Positions 45,444-54,184 of a stretch of DNA of 60,639 bases are shown here, one piece after another. Made by a program: the position numbers and the translations under genes. Under the pieces are notes generated by a model. The model had not been told where the DNA came from. It made no database searches and worked only from the letters and a program-made list of their open reading frames with translations. Location: NCBI RefSeq assembly GCF_009711345.1, contig NZ_SMMA01000060.1, positions 118,614 through 179,252 of the forward strand, in the 5' to 3' direction. The stretch is from Pseudovibrio flavus (GTDB lineage Bacteria; Pseudomonadota; Alphaproteobacteria; Rhizobiales; Stappiaceae). Numbering within the stretch: position 1 is the stretch's first letter; the number at the start of each line of letters is the position of its first letter.

Positions 45444-46154
45444 ATGAACGCAAAAAAAGTAAAAAAAGGTTCCGATGCAGCCCTGGAAGCACGCATCGGC
45501 TATGAGTTCAAAGACAAGACCCTGCTTGACAGGGCGCTTAGTCATGCAAGCGCTCTGCCTGCGAACAAGGCGCCGTTGAAGAGCTACCAGAGACTGGAGT
45601 TTCTTGGAGACCGTGTTCTGGGGCTCGCCGTCGCAACTATGCTTGAAAAAGCCTTTCCTGAAGCGGAAGAAGGCGAACTTGCACGCCGTCTCAACCAGCT
45701 TGTAAAGCGTGAGACCTGTGCGCAAGTCGCAAACGAGCTGAAGGTTGGCGAACATATGCGCCTTGGCGAAGCCGAGGCACAAAGCGGTGGCCGTAAAAAA
45801 GCCGCCCTGCTCTCCGATATGTGCGAGAGTATCATTGCCGCAATTTATCTGGATGCTGGCTACGAGGTAGCCGCAGACTTTGTAGAACGTTTCTTCAAGA
45901 AGCGGATGCTGTCATACAAAGGGCCGCTGCGCGATGCAAAGACCACTCTTCAAGAGTGGGCCCAGTCCAAAGGTCGTCCAACACCGACCTATGAGCTGGT
46001 TGAGCGCACAGGACCTGACCACGCCCCTAACTTTACAATAAAAGTTATGGTGGTTGGCGTGGACCCGGGCGTCGCCGCTGGCGCGTCCAAACGTATTGCC
46101 GAGCAAGCCGCTGCCGAAGCAATCCTGCGCCGCGAAGGCGTATGGAGCGAGTAA
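45444..46154 (+). CDS. rnc: Ribonuclease III
   Basis: A 236-residue double-strand-specific endoribonuclease processing rRNA and mRNA. The catalytic signature 'RLEFLGDRVLGL' (Glu and Asp metal ligands) and the second acidic site near 'LLSDMCESIIAAIYLD' are present. A dsRNA-binding domain occupies about the last 75 residues ('DAKTTLQEWAQSKGRP'). No clear Shine-Dalgarno is seen. It ends four bases before era, consistent with co-translation. Confidence 0.97.
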   Translation: MNAKKVKKGSDAALEARIGYEFKDKTLLDRALSHASALPANKAPLKSYQRLEFLGDRVLGLAVATMLEKAFPEAEEGELARRLNQLVKRETCAQVANELKVGEHMRLGEAEAQSGGRKKAALLSDMCESIIAAIYLDAGYEVAADFVERFFKKRMLSYKGPLRDAKTTLQEWAQSKGRPTPTYELVERTGPDHAPNFTIKVMVVGVDPGVAAGASKRIAEQAAAEAILRREGVWSE

Positions 46155-46158
46155 AAAT

Positions 46159-47142
46159 ATGACAAACGAAAACGAAAACGACCACGACACCGAGAACAAC
46201 GAAGAGCTTCAGGGCATCCACATTTCCGGTGGGATCATCGGGACTGGTGAAGATACCCGCGCAGGCTTTGTTGCCCTCATCGGTGCGCCAAACGCCGGTA
46301 AATCGACCTTGCTCAACCAGCTGGTCGGCATCAAGGTTTCCATCGTCACCCATAAGGTGCAGACCACCCGCGCCCTCATTCGCGGTGTGGCTATGGAAGA
46401 CAAGAGCCAGATCATCTTCGTTGATACTCCAGGTATCTTCAAACCTAAGCGCCGTCTTGACCGCGCAATGGTTGACAGTGCTTGGGGCGGCGCAAAAGAT
46501 GCCGATCTGATCGCCGTACTCATCGACGCCAAAAAAGGCATCGACGAAGAAGTTGAGAAGATCCTCGTTGAACTGCAGAACATCAAACTTCCTAAGGTTC
46601 TGATCCTCAACAAGGTAGACATCACCAAGCGTGAAAAGCTGCTCGACCTTGCTGCAAAAGCAAACGAGTACACTCGCTTTGACAAAACCTTCATGGTTTC
46701 CGCGCTGAACGGCTCCGGTACCAAAGACATCCTGCGTTACTTCGGTGAGCATGTACCGGAAGGTCCATGGCTCTATCCGGAAGATCAGGCGTCTGACGTG
46801 CCGCTGCGCATGCTGGCTGCTGAAATCACCCGCGAGAAGCTGTATCTGCGCCTCCATCAGGAGCTGCCGTACATCTCCACCGTGGAAACTGACCGCTGGG
46901 AAGAAAAGAAAGACGGCTCTGTTCGCATCGAGCAGACCATCTTCGTAGAGCGTGACAGCCAGAAGAGCATTGTGCTGGGCAACAAAGGCCAGACCATCAA
47001 AGCGATCTCCCAAAGAGCACGTGAAGAGATGGAAGAGGCTTTCGAAACCCGCATCCACCTCTTCGTGTTTGTGAAGGTACGCGAGAACTGGTCCGACGAT
47101 CCTGAGCGCTACCGCAACATGGGTCTGGACTTCCCGCGCTAA
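46159..47142 (+). CDS. era: GTPase Era (ribosome assembly)
   Basis: A 327-residue GTPase with a C-terminal KH domain that binds 16S rRNA during 30S maturation. G1 is 'GAPNAGKSTLLNQ', G3 'DTPGIF', G4 'NKVD'. The KH region contains 'IKAISQRAREEMEEAF'. There is an extra acidic N-terminal stretch of about 30 residues ('ENENDHDTENNEE') before the G domain. The start is the ATG at 46159, four bases past rnc; a longer frame from 46054 overlaps rnc and was rejected. Confidence 0.97.
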   Translation: MTNENENDHDTENNEELQGIHISGGIIGTGEDTRAGFVALIGAPNAGKSTLLNQLVGIKVSIVTHKVQTTRALIRGVAMEDKSQIIFVDTPGIFKPKRRLDRAMVDSAWGGAKDADLIAVLIDAKKGIDEEVEKILVELQNIKLPKVLILNKVDITKREKLLDLAAKANEYTRFDKTFMVSALNGSGTKDILRYFGEHVPEGPWLYPEDQASDVPLRMLAAEITREKLYLRLHQELPYISTVETDRWEEKKDGSVRIEQTIFVERDSQKSIVLGNKGQTIKAISQRAREEMEEAFETRIHLFVFVKVRENWSDDPERYRNMGLDFPR

Positions 47143-47162
47143 ACCGGAAGACAAAACAGTAA

Positions 47163-47915
47163 ATGCAATGGAGCAGCGAAGGCATCGTTATAGGTTCCAG
47201 AAAACAGGGTGATTCAAACCTGCTTCTGGAGGTGCTAACCCCCGATAGGGGGCGCTGCTACGGCCTTGTGCGCGGCGGGCGTTCCCGCCGCCAGCAGCCC
47301 GCTCTTCAACTGGGCAACCAGCTTACCCTCACTTGGCGAGCACGCCTTGAAGAGCATTTGGGCAACTTCTCTATTGAGCCTATGAACCTACGCGCTGCAA
47401 ACTTGATGCAAAGCGCCTTTGGCATTCATGGCCTGCAAACCCTCTGCGCTCTTCTGCACCTTTTACCAGAACGTGATCCGCACCCCGCCCTTTATCATGC
47501 CCTTGATGTGATCCTTGATCATATGGAAGCGCCGGAAATTGCCAGCGTGCTGATGGTTCGTTTCGAGCTGCAATTGCTTAACGAACTGGGTTTCGGGCTG
47601 GATCTGAAGAAATGTGCTGCGACAGGAACGCAAGAAGAGTTGATCTGGGTGTCGCCCCGCTCTGGCCGCGCCGTTTGCCGTCAGGCTGGGCAACCATACG
47701 CAGCCAAGCTCCTTCCCCTACCCCCGTTTATGAAGAACACGCAGCTCACAGCAACTGCAAATGCACAGGACTTGAAGAACGCGTTCGAGCTGACAGGCTT
47801 CTTCCTGTTCAAATACATCTTCGAGCCGCGCAACATCATCTGGCCAAGCGCCAGAGACAGCTTCCTTTTCGAGCTGACGCGCATTGCAGCAGCGACCGAA
47901 GAAAAAGCTGATTAA
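47163..47915 (+). CDS. recO: DNA repair protein RecO
   Basis: A 250-residue recombination mediator that helps load RecA in the RecF pathway. It has the N-terminal OB-fold start 'WSSEGIVIGSRKQGDSNLLLE' (core 'EGIVIGSRKQGDSNL'), 'RGGRSRRQQPALQLGN' and a helical C-terminal half. It follows era after 20 bases. The last 4 bases overlap the convergent small gene at 47912-48307. Confidence 0.95.
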   Translation: MQWSSEGIVIGSRKQGDSNLLLEVLTPDRGRCYGLVRGGRSRRQQPALQLGNQLTLTWRARLEEHLGNFSIEPMNLRAANLMQSAFGIHGLQTLCALLHLLPERDPHPALYHALDVILDHMEAPEIASVLMVRFELQLLNELGFGLDLKKCAATGTQEELIWVSPRSGRAVCRQAGQPYAAKLLPLPPFMKNTQLTATANAQDLKNAFELTGFFLFKYIFEPRNIIWPSARDSFLFELTRIAAATEEKAD

Positions 47916-48307
47916 TCCATTACTCTATCGGAGCTTTCAGGCACACCAGCACCGTGGGCTGTGCTTGCCTTCTCGCTTGCTGCATCATCAGCTGCAACAG
48001 GTTTTGCACCTGACTGATCATTGCTGGAACGCTCTGTAGTACCTTCCAAAGACTTCGGCTGCGATATAGATGGCAAGACAGGCGCGCTTTGCTGCCCGTC
48101 ACTATCTTCTGCGCCCAGTGGCTGCTGATCGGTATGCTGGGCCGCCTGAAAACCTCTTATGGGATCCAGAGAATCATCTTGCTCCGCCACGCTGACAGAG
48201 CCCATATGGCCACTTCCAAGCAGAAGTGGCAGAAGCAAAAGAGGAAGTGCGAACACTAGTAAAGCGGTTGGAACTACAAACGATAGCTGGCCACGATCTT
48301 CTGTCAT
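47912..48307 (-). CDS. Small membrane-anchored protein of unknown function
   Basis: I do not recognise this family. The 131-residue frame starts with a short charged N-terminus and one strong hydrophobic helix ('LSFVVPTALLVFALPLLLLP', residues 8-27). A low-complexity, probably disordered tail rich in Ser, Ala, Gln, Asp and Glu follows. An AGGGG lies about 6 bases before the ATG, supporting translation. It is convergent with recO, overlapping by 4 bases, and divergent from parC. The topology suggests a periplasm-facing tail. Without homologues it could still be a spurious frame. Confidence 0.55.
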   Translation of the reverse strand: MTEDRGQLSFVVPTALLVFALPLLLLPLLLGSGHMGSVSVAEQDDSLDPIRGFQAAQHTDQQPLGAEDSDGQQSAPVLPSISQPKSLEGTTERSSNDQSGAKPVAADDAASEKASTAHGAGVPESSDRVMD

Positions 48308-48588
48308 ACGCGTCCCCTTTTCGGGTTATTCTTCGCAAACTCATATCTTTCCCTAGCGTAATTTCACCAAAATAGAATAAAGATCCAAAAAATTAAGCCC
48401 CCTATTTATAAGGGTTACCGTTTCATTAAGAGGGGTAAAGCAAGAACAGAGAGTGGCGAGCGTTCCACGCACAAACACGTTTGCAAACCACCTAATCCGC
48501 GGAAAACCGTGGGTATCCTGAGGATTATGACGCCACAATCACCTGCGCCGCATTGCCTGCCTAGCGCCTTTAGGGGTAACCAAGACCT

Positions 48589-50838
48589 ATGGGAAAAGAA
48601 CTGATCGGCCAGGACGGCCCGGAGTCCGTAAATCTTAAAGATGCGTTGGAAGAGCGTTACCTCAGTTACGCCCTGACGACCATCATGCATCGTGCGCTGC
48701 CGGATGTGCGCGACGGCTTGAAACCTGTTCACCGGCGCATTCTATACGGAATGCGACTGTTGAAGCTCGACCCGGGCCAAGGCTTCAAGAAGTGCGCGCG
48801 TGTAGTCGGTGACGTGATGGGTAAATATCACCCTCACGGTGATGCCGCGATTTACGACGCTCTTGTTCGTTTGGCTCAGGACTTCTCCGTTCGCTACCCG
48901 ATGGTGGATGGTCAGGGCAACTTCGGTAACATCGACGGTGATAGCGCCGCTGCGATGCGTTACACCGAAGCGCGCATGACTGACATCGCCAAGCGCGTAC
49001 TGGACGGGCTGGACGAGAACGCGATTGACTTCCGCGAGACCTACGACGGCCTCGATAAGGAGCCTGTCGTTCTTCCGGGCAACTTCCCTAACCTGCTGGC
49101 TAACGGCTCCACCGGTATTGCGGTGGGTATGGCAACCTCCATTCCTCCGCACAACGCGTTCGAGCTATGCGAGGCCAGCCGTCACCTGATTGCCAACCCG
49201 CAGGCAGAAAACAAAGATCTTCTTCAGTTCATCAAGGGGCCGGATTTTCCCACCGGCGGCGTCATCGTCAACGATGAAGCCAGTATCCTTGAGGCTTACG
49301 AGACTGGTCGTGGCAGCTTCCGCACCCGTGCCAAATGGCACAAGGAAGAAGGCCAGCGCGGCTCCTACCAGATCGTTGTCACCGAGATCCCATATCAGGT
49401 TCAAAAGTCCCGCTTGATCGAGAAGACCGCTGAGTTGCTTATGGCGCGCAAGCTGCCTCTGCTCGACGATATTCGCGATGAATCGGCAGAAGACGTTCGC
49501 GTCGTTTTGGTACCGCGTAACAAGAACGTTGATCCTGACCTTCTGATGGCATCGCTCTTCAAGCTCACCGAGTTTGAAAGCCGCTTCTCCCTCAACATGA
49601 ACGTGCTGTCTCAAGGCCGCATTCCAAAGGTTATGAGCCTGCGGGACGTTCTTAAAGAGTGGCTGGAGCACCAGAAGGAAACGCTGATCCGCCGTTCCAA
49701 CCACCGTTTGGACCAGATCAACCACCGCCTTGAAGTTCTTGAAGGCTACCTGATCGCGTTCTTGAACCTTGATGAAGTGATCCGCATCATCCGCGAAGAA
49801 GATGATGCGAAGGCAGAACTCATTCGTGCGTTCTCTCTCACCGAGGTGCAGGCGGAAGCCATTCTCAACATGCGCCTGCGCTCCTTGCGCAAGCTGGAAG
49901 AAATGGAAATCCGCAAAGAGCACGACAAGCTTTCTAAAGAGCGTGACGGTCTGATTGCCCTTCTGGGTTCTGACACCAAACTCTGGAACCGTGTATCCAA
50001 CCAGATTGCTGAAATCGGCAAGGCATACGGCCCGGAGACGGAACTCGGCAAGCGCCGCACCCAGTTCGGCACTATCGAAGATCACGACCTTGGCGATATT
50101 CAGCAGGCGATGATCGAGAAAGAACCGATCACCGTTATTGTCTCCGACAAGGGCTGGATACGTGCGCTGAAGGGCCATGTACAGGACGTTAGCAACCTCA
50201 CCTTCAAGCAGGGTGACAAGCTGAAACTATCCTTCCATGCAGAGACCACAGACAAGCTGATCGTCTTCACCACAGGCGGCAAGTTCTTCACCATGGGCGC
50301 GGACAAACTGCCGGGTGGCCGTGGTCACGGCGAACCAATCCGCCTGATGTTCGATATGGAAGAAGGCCACGATATTCTCAAGGTCTTCGTACATAAACCG
50401 GACCGTAAGCTGCTTTTGACGTCAACCGAAGCTCGCGGCTTTGTGGTGAACGAAGCGGACGTTATCGCCAACACCCGTAAGGGCAAGCAGGTGCTCAATG
50501 TTACAGCACCGGCTGAGGCGCGCCTTTGTGTTCCTGCTGACGGCGATTACGTTGCTGTGATCGGTGAAAACCGTAAGCTTCTGCTGTTCCCGTTCTCGCA
50601 GATCGCTGTGATGACCCGCGGGCGCGGTGTGCGCTTGCAGCGTTACCGCGATGGCGGCATTTCCGATGCAAAGGTCTTTGCAAAAGATGCAGGCTTTACT
50701 TGGACAGACAGCTCCGGCCGCACATTCAACCGCACCATGGAAGAAATGAGCGACTGGACCGGCGACCGTGGACAGGCAGGACGCCTGCCTCCAAACGGCT
50801 TCCCACGTTCCAACAAATTCGGAGGCGGCGGCCTCTAG
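48589..50838 (+). CDS. parC: DNA topoisomerase IV subunit A
   Basis: A 749-residue type IIA topoisomerase subunit that decatenates chromosomes with ParE. The N-terminal breakage-reunion domain contains '[20 protein letters not shown]' and the catalytic tyrosine in '[10 protein letters not shown]'. A long coiled-coil arm follows (about 340-460), then a C-terminal beta-propeller from about residue 500. In the quinolone-resistance region the residue after 'HPHGD' is Ala, where E. coli ParC has Ser80, and Asp replaces Glu84. It has its own intergenic region and a strong terminator. Confidence 0.96.
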   Translation: MGKELIGQDGPESVNLKDALEERYLSYALTTIMHRALPDVRDGLKPVHRRILYGMRLLKLDPGQGFKKCARVVGDVMGKYHPHGDAAIYDALVRLAQDFSVRYPMVDGQGNFGNIDGDSAAAMRYTEARMTDIAKRVLDGLDENAIDFRETYDGLDKEPVVLPGNFPNLLANGSTGIAVGMATSIPPHNAFELCEASRHLIANPQAENKDLLQFIKGPDFPTGGVIVNDEASILEAYETGRGSFRTRAKWHKEEGQRGSYQIVVTEIPYQVQKSRLIEKTAELLMARKLPLLDDIRDESAEDVRVVLVPRNKNVDPDLLMASLFKLTEFESRFSLNMNVLSQGRIPKVMSLRDVLKEWLEHQKETLIRRSNHRLDQINHRLEVLEGYLIAFLNLDEVIRIIREEDDAKAELIRAFSLTEVQAEAILNMRLRSLRKLEEMEIRKEHDKLSKERDGLIALLGSDTKLWNRVSNQIAEIGKAYGPETELGKRRTQFGTIEDHDLGDIQQAMIEKEPITVIVSDKGWIRALKGHVQDVSNLTFKQGDKLKLSFHAETTDKLIVFTTGGKFFTMGADKLPGGRGHGEPIRLMFDMEEGHDILKVFVHKPDRKLLLTSTEARGFVVNEADVIANTRKGKQVLNVTAPAEARLCVPADGDYVAVIGENRKLLLFPFSQIAVMTRGRGVRLQRYRDGGISDAKVFAKDAGFTWTDSSGRTFNRTMEEMSDWTGDRGQAGRLPPNGFPRSNKFGGGGL

Positions 50839-50860
50839 CTGCTCCCCAAACCCAAATGGA

Positions 50861-50890
50861 AAAGCCTGCCCTCATCGGCAGGCTTTTTTT
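50861..50890. terminator. Rho-independent terminator after parC
   Basis: AAAGCCTGCC (50861-50870) pairs with GGCAGGCTTT (50877-50886), followed by further Ts. It lies between convergent parC and the AEC transporter gene. Confidence 0.93.
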
Positions 50891-50898
50891 GTATCCTG

Positions 50899-51786
50899 CT
50901 AAAGCAGAATGAACAGCACAACAGGCAGCGATAGAAGCGCGAACATGGTCGAGAACAACACGACGCTCGCAACCTCGCCTGCGTACTCGTTGGCATAGCG
51001 TTCTGCCATTAGGTATGCAAAGACGGAGCTGGGCATCACCGCCTCCAAAATGAAAGCGCCCCGAGCCACCCCTTCAAAAGCAAAGACATGCGCCAAACCA
51101 AACGCGACGATCAACGCGCTACCGAGATGGAAAAGCGCAATCAACGCCCCGCGCACCAGCATCTTGTATTGAAGCTCTGCGATTGAATAGCCAAGCGTCA
51201 TAAGCATAAGCGGAATGCACGCACCGCCAATCAGTTCAAGACCATTTTGCAGGGGCAGAGGAAGTTTCGTCTGCGTAGCAATAAGAACAACACCAATCAC
51301 CACGCCATAGATGTTCGGCGTTGTAACCAGCCTGCGAAAGCTGATAGAGCCCTGCGGCACCCATATGCCGATGGTGAACAATCCAACAACGATGACAATC
51401 CAGAACGCCAGCGCATAAGCCATCCCCTCCGCACCGAAAGCGAAGAACACAATAGGCAAACCCACATTGCCGACGTTACCAAAGCACAGTGCGTTGAGAT
51501 AAACCCGAGGCTTCAACCCAAACACCCAGCAGAACACCAGCGCGATAGCAATGAAGCAGGCAACAACGGCTACAGCGCCATAAACCATCTTAGAAAATGC
51601 GAGAAAGCTGATGTGCTGGGCGGCAAGATGGGAAATCACCAGCGATGGCATCGCCACATTGGCAACAACGCTGTTGATCACACGGGGTTCAAAGGGCAAG
51701 CCACGTTTGGCGAAGAAGAAACCGCAAGAGGCTGCTAGAATAACCGGAAACATCACGGCTAAAACCTGCAGTGCGTTCCCTTCCAT
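50899..51786 (-). CDS. AEC-family (auxin efflux carrier-like) transporter
   Basis: A 295-residue membrane protein with about ten helices in two inverted repeats. It shows AEC-type features: 'FFFAKRGLPFEPRVINSVV' with 'ANVAMPSLVISHLA' in helix 2-3, 'CFGNVGNVGLPIVFFAFG' in helix 4-5 and 'IGGACIPLMLMTLGYSI' in the second half. Bacterial AEC proteins often move malate or other carboxylates; no substrate can be inferred here. GGAG precedes the ATG. Confidence 0.88.
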   Translation of the reverse strand: MEGNALQVLAVMFPVILAASCGFFFAKRGLPFEPRVINSVVANVAMPSLVISHLAAQHISFLAFSKMVYGAVAVVACFIAIALVFCWVFGLKPRVYLNALCFGNVGNVGLPIVFFAFGAEGMAYALAFWIVIVVGLFTIGIWVPQGSISFRRLVTTPNIYGVVIGVVLIATQTKLPLPLQNGLELIGGACIPLMLMTLGYSIAELQYKMLVRGALIALFHLGSALIVAFGLAHVFAFEGVARGAFILEAVMPSSVFAYLMAERYANEYAGEVASVVLFSTMFALLSLPVVLFILL

Positions 51787-51862
51787 GCCTTGCCTTCTCC
51801 ATCCAGTAGGTACAAAGGCAAAGCATGACAGAGAGGTTTTAAGGAACCACGCCCCTTACCCG

Positions 51863-52393
51863 TTAGGCTTTATAGGCAGGGTTAACAAACGGCAGCAAAG
51901 TGCAAACCAACGTATCTGTGTAAACAGACTGGCGAGTGATGTAATTGTCGGAAAGCAGACCAAAGGCACCGCCCTGATGCTTGATGTTTGTGGTGGCAAA
52001 CACCTCATCCAGCGCATAGCCAAGCTCGGTGCCCGCCTTAACCAACTCCAGAACGCGGTCCGGTAATGGCAAGCTCAACGAGCGACCAGTTTCCAACTGG
52101 CCATCCTTGCTGACAATCGCCATCCAAGCGAACGTAAAGGCTTTGCCGCCGACTTCATCTATACCGCCTTCAAGACCAACCCAAAAGTCAGCCTCCGGCA
52201 TGGCAGCGCGAGCGTTTTGGGCGCGGTTGACCGCCCCATCGCTAGTTTCACTATCACCCATCGGCTGGTCAGGAACGCCGGACGGTACATTAACGCTCTC
52301 AAAGGAGAGCGCATCACCTTCAAACTTCAGTTCGAACGCTGCTTTCACAGCGCCAACTTTAACCGGATTTCCCGAAGCTACGACAACGCGCAT
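51863..52393 (-). CDS. yjjX: Inosine/xanthosine triphosphatase (YjjX family)
   Basis: A 176-residue house-cleaning NTPase that removes non-canonical ITP/XTP. The N-terminal 'VVVASGNPVKVGAVKAAF', 'SETSDGAVNRAQNAR' and 'DFWVGLEGGID' are typical, and 'HQGGAFGLLSDNYITRQSVY' closes the fold. The ATG has GGGG upstream. A terminator separates it from smpB, so it is probably transcribed independently. Confidence 0.92.
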   Translation of the reverse strand: MRVVVASGNPVKVGAVKAAFELKFEGDALSFESVNVPSGVPDQPMGDSETSDGAVNRAQNARAAMPEADFWVGLEGGIDEVGGKAFTFAWMAIVSKDGQLETGRSLSLPLPDRVLELVKAGTELGYALDEVFATTNIKHQGGAFGLLSDNYITRQSVYTDTLVCTLLPFVNPAYKA

Positions 52394-52406
52394 TTAGGCT
52401 TCCCCT

Positions 52407-52435
52407 CAAAAAATAAGCGGGCCATTGGCCCGCTT
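52407..52435 (-). terminator. Rho-independent terminator of smpB
   Basis: On the minus strand AAGCGGGCC (52435-52427) pairs with GGCCCGCTT (52423-52415) around AAT, then ATTTTTT. It follows the smpB stop by 17 bases. Confidence 0.92.
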
Positions 52436-52452
52436 TAATAACGACGGATTAC

Positions 52453-52932
52453 TTATCCGCTTGTTTTCAAAAGACGCTGCTTCTCGCGGTTCCAGTCACG
52501 AGATTTCTCGGTCTGGCGCTTGTCATGTAGCTTTTTACCACGAGCCAGAGCCACTTCCATTTTCGCACGTCCCTTGTCATTGAAGTACACCTTCAAAGGA
52601 ACGATTGTTTTGCCTTCCTTGGCAATAGCTGCCGCAAGCTTGTCGATTTGACGACGGTGCAACAGCAGCTTGCGCGGACGGCGCGGCTCATGATTGAAAC
52701 GATTGCCTTGCAGATATTCAGGAATATAGAAATTGAAAATGCGCATCTCACCGTTTTCTACGGCAGCGTAGGATTCAGCGACATTGGCCTTACCCTCGCG
52801 CAAAGACTTAACCTCGGTACCTTTCAGCTCGATACCGGCTTCGTACACATCTTCGATTTCATAGTTGAAACGGGCTTTCCTATTGTCCGCAACAACTTTT
52901 GGACCGGTAGAACTACCCTTTTTGGCAGCCAT
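52453..52932 (-). CDS. smpB: SsrA-binding protein SmpB
   Basis: A 159-residue tmRNA partner in rescue of stalled ribosomes. It has '[20 protein letters not shown]', '[15 protein letters not shown]', '[20 protein letters not shown]' and the basic tail '[18 protein letters not shown]'. AAGGA sits before the ATG. The tmRNA gene itself was not seen in this window. The dapA-smpB order is common in Alphaproteobacteria. Confidence 0.97.
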   Translation of the reverse strand: MAAKKGSSTGPKVVADNRKARFNYEIEDVYEAGIELKGTEVKSLREGKANVAESYAAVENGEMRIFNFYIPEYLQGNRFNHEPRRPRKLLLHRRQIDKLAAAIAKEGKTIVPLKVYFNDKGRAKMEVALARGKKLHDKRQTEKSRDWNREKQRLLKTSG

Positions 52933-52944
52933 TTCTTTTCCTTA

Positions 52945-52974
52945 GATAAAGAGAAGCGGGGCGGTCCCCGCCTC
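52945..52974 (-). terminator. Probable terminator of dapA
   Basis: On the minus strand GCGGGG (52971-52966) pairs with CCCCGC (52961-52956), followed by TTCTCTTT. It lies between dapA and smpB. Confidence 0.65.
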
Positions 52975-52985
52975 TATCTGTTTTA

Positions 52986-53864
52986 TTAGTTTATCAGACC
53001 TGCATGCACCATTGCAGCGCGGATTTTCTCTTCAGTTTCCGGCGCAATGGAGACAAGTGGCATACGCACATTGTTTTGCATCTTACCAAGCAAGGACAGA
53101 GCAAATTTCGCGCCTGTCGGGTTTGGTTCGATGAACAGTGCATTATGAAGTGGTGCCAAACGGTCCTGAATTTCAAGAGCAGTCGCATAATCACCTGCGA
53201 TGCACGCTTCTTGAAACTGGCTGCAAAGTGCTGGTGCAACGTTTGCAGTAACAGAAATGCAGCCATGGCCACCGTGTGCCATAAAGCCAAGTGCGGTGAT
53301 GTCTTCACCAGAAAGCTGGATGAAGTCTTTACCGCACAGACGGCGCTGCTCGGAAACGCGGGACATGTTTGCAGTCGCATCTTTCACGCCCACAATATTG
53401 GAATGCGCTTCGGACAGTTCCGCCATGGTCTGGCTGGTCATGTCGATCACGGAGCGGCCCGGAATATTGTAGATGAAGAGCGGCAGATCGGTAGACTGTG
53501 CGATGGCAGAGTAATGCGCCTTCAAGCCAGCCTGATTAGGCTTGTTGTAGTAAGGCGTTACGATAAGCAAACCATCTGCGCCAGCCTTTTGCGCATGCTG
53601 TACAAAATCAAGCGCTTCAACAGTGTTATTGGAACCGGCACCAGCCATAACTGGTACGCGACCGGCAGCAACCTCGATGCACAGCTCGATAACGCGCTTG
53701 TGCTCATCATGGGTCAAGGTTGGAGACTCGCCGGTGGTTCCCACGGGCACCAACCCGTGGGTGCCCTGTTTTATCTGCCAATCCACGAATTCCTGGAAGG
53801 CTTTCACGTCCACTTGTCCATCCTTAAAAGGAGTGACGAGTGCGGTGATTGATCCCTTAAACAT
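52986..53864 (-). CDS. dapA: 4-hydroxy-tetrahydrodipicolinate synthase
   Basis: A 292-residue TIM-barrel aldolase condensing pyruvate and aspartate semialdehyde, the committed step to lysine and meso-diaminopimelate. The Schiff-base lysine is in '[12 protein letters not shown]', the catalytic Tyr in '[12 protein letters not shown]', and '[14 protein letters not shown]' and '[11 protein letters not shown]' are conserved. The ATG at 53864 with GAGGA 8 bases upstream is used; the long N-terminal extension to 53969 is not part of the family. Confidence 0.97.
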   Translation of the reverse strand: MFKGSITALVTPFKDGQVDVKAFQEFVDWQIKQGTHGLVPVGTTGESPTLTHDEHKRVIELCIEVAAGRVPVMAGAGSNNTVEALDFVQHAQKAGADGLLIVTPYYNKPNQAGLKAHYSAIAQSTDLPLFIYNIPGRSVIDMTSQTMAELSEAHSNIVGVKDATANMSRVSEQRRLCGKDFIQLSGEDITALGFMAHGGHGCISVTANVAPALCSQFQEACIAGDYATALEIQDRLAPLHNALFIEPNPTGAKFALSLLGKMQNNVRMPLVSIAPETEEKIRAAMVHAGLIN

Positions 53865-54184
53865 TTCCAAGTTCCTCGTTGGATTACAGCAAAACAAAAC
53901 ACACCCATAAAAACAAAGGGGGTGCGGAGCGTCACAATAGTTATGAATGGCCGCCGCTTCAACGGTCATTACACTGATATCTAAAAGATTCGCCTAAAAT
54001 ACAACGACAAAATTCGGCCCCCATTTCTGGATAGGCTTCCAGCTCAATTATAGGCTTCACTATAGGGTACTTAAGGTTTCATTTACCAGTTTTATGGCAT
54101 TCAAACCCTAGGAAAAACCTCTAAACTAAAAGAAGCCGTCGCACATTACCCCGACCCTACGAGTAACGGGACCCTGTTTGTATC
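53865..54184. other. Divergent intergenic region, dapA / lytic transglycosylase
   Basis: These 320 bases should carry the promoters of both genes. A 9-base direct repeat ATAGGCTTC occurs at 54031-54039 and 54050-54058, offset by 19 bases. No gene or known RNA element was recognised; a lysine riboswitch was looked for by eye and not seen. Confidence 0.5.
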
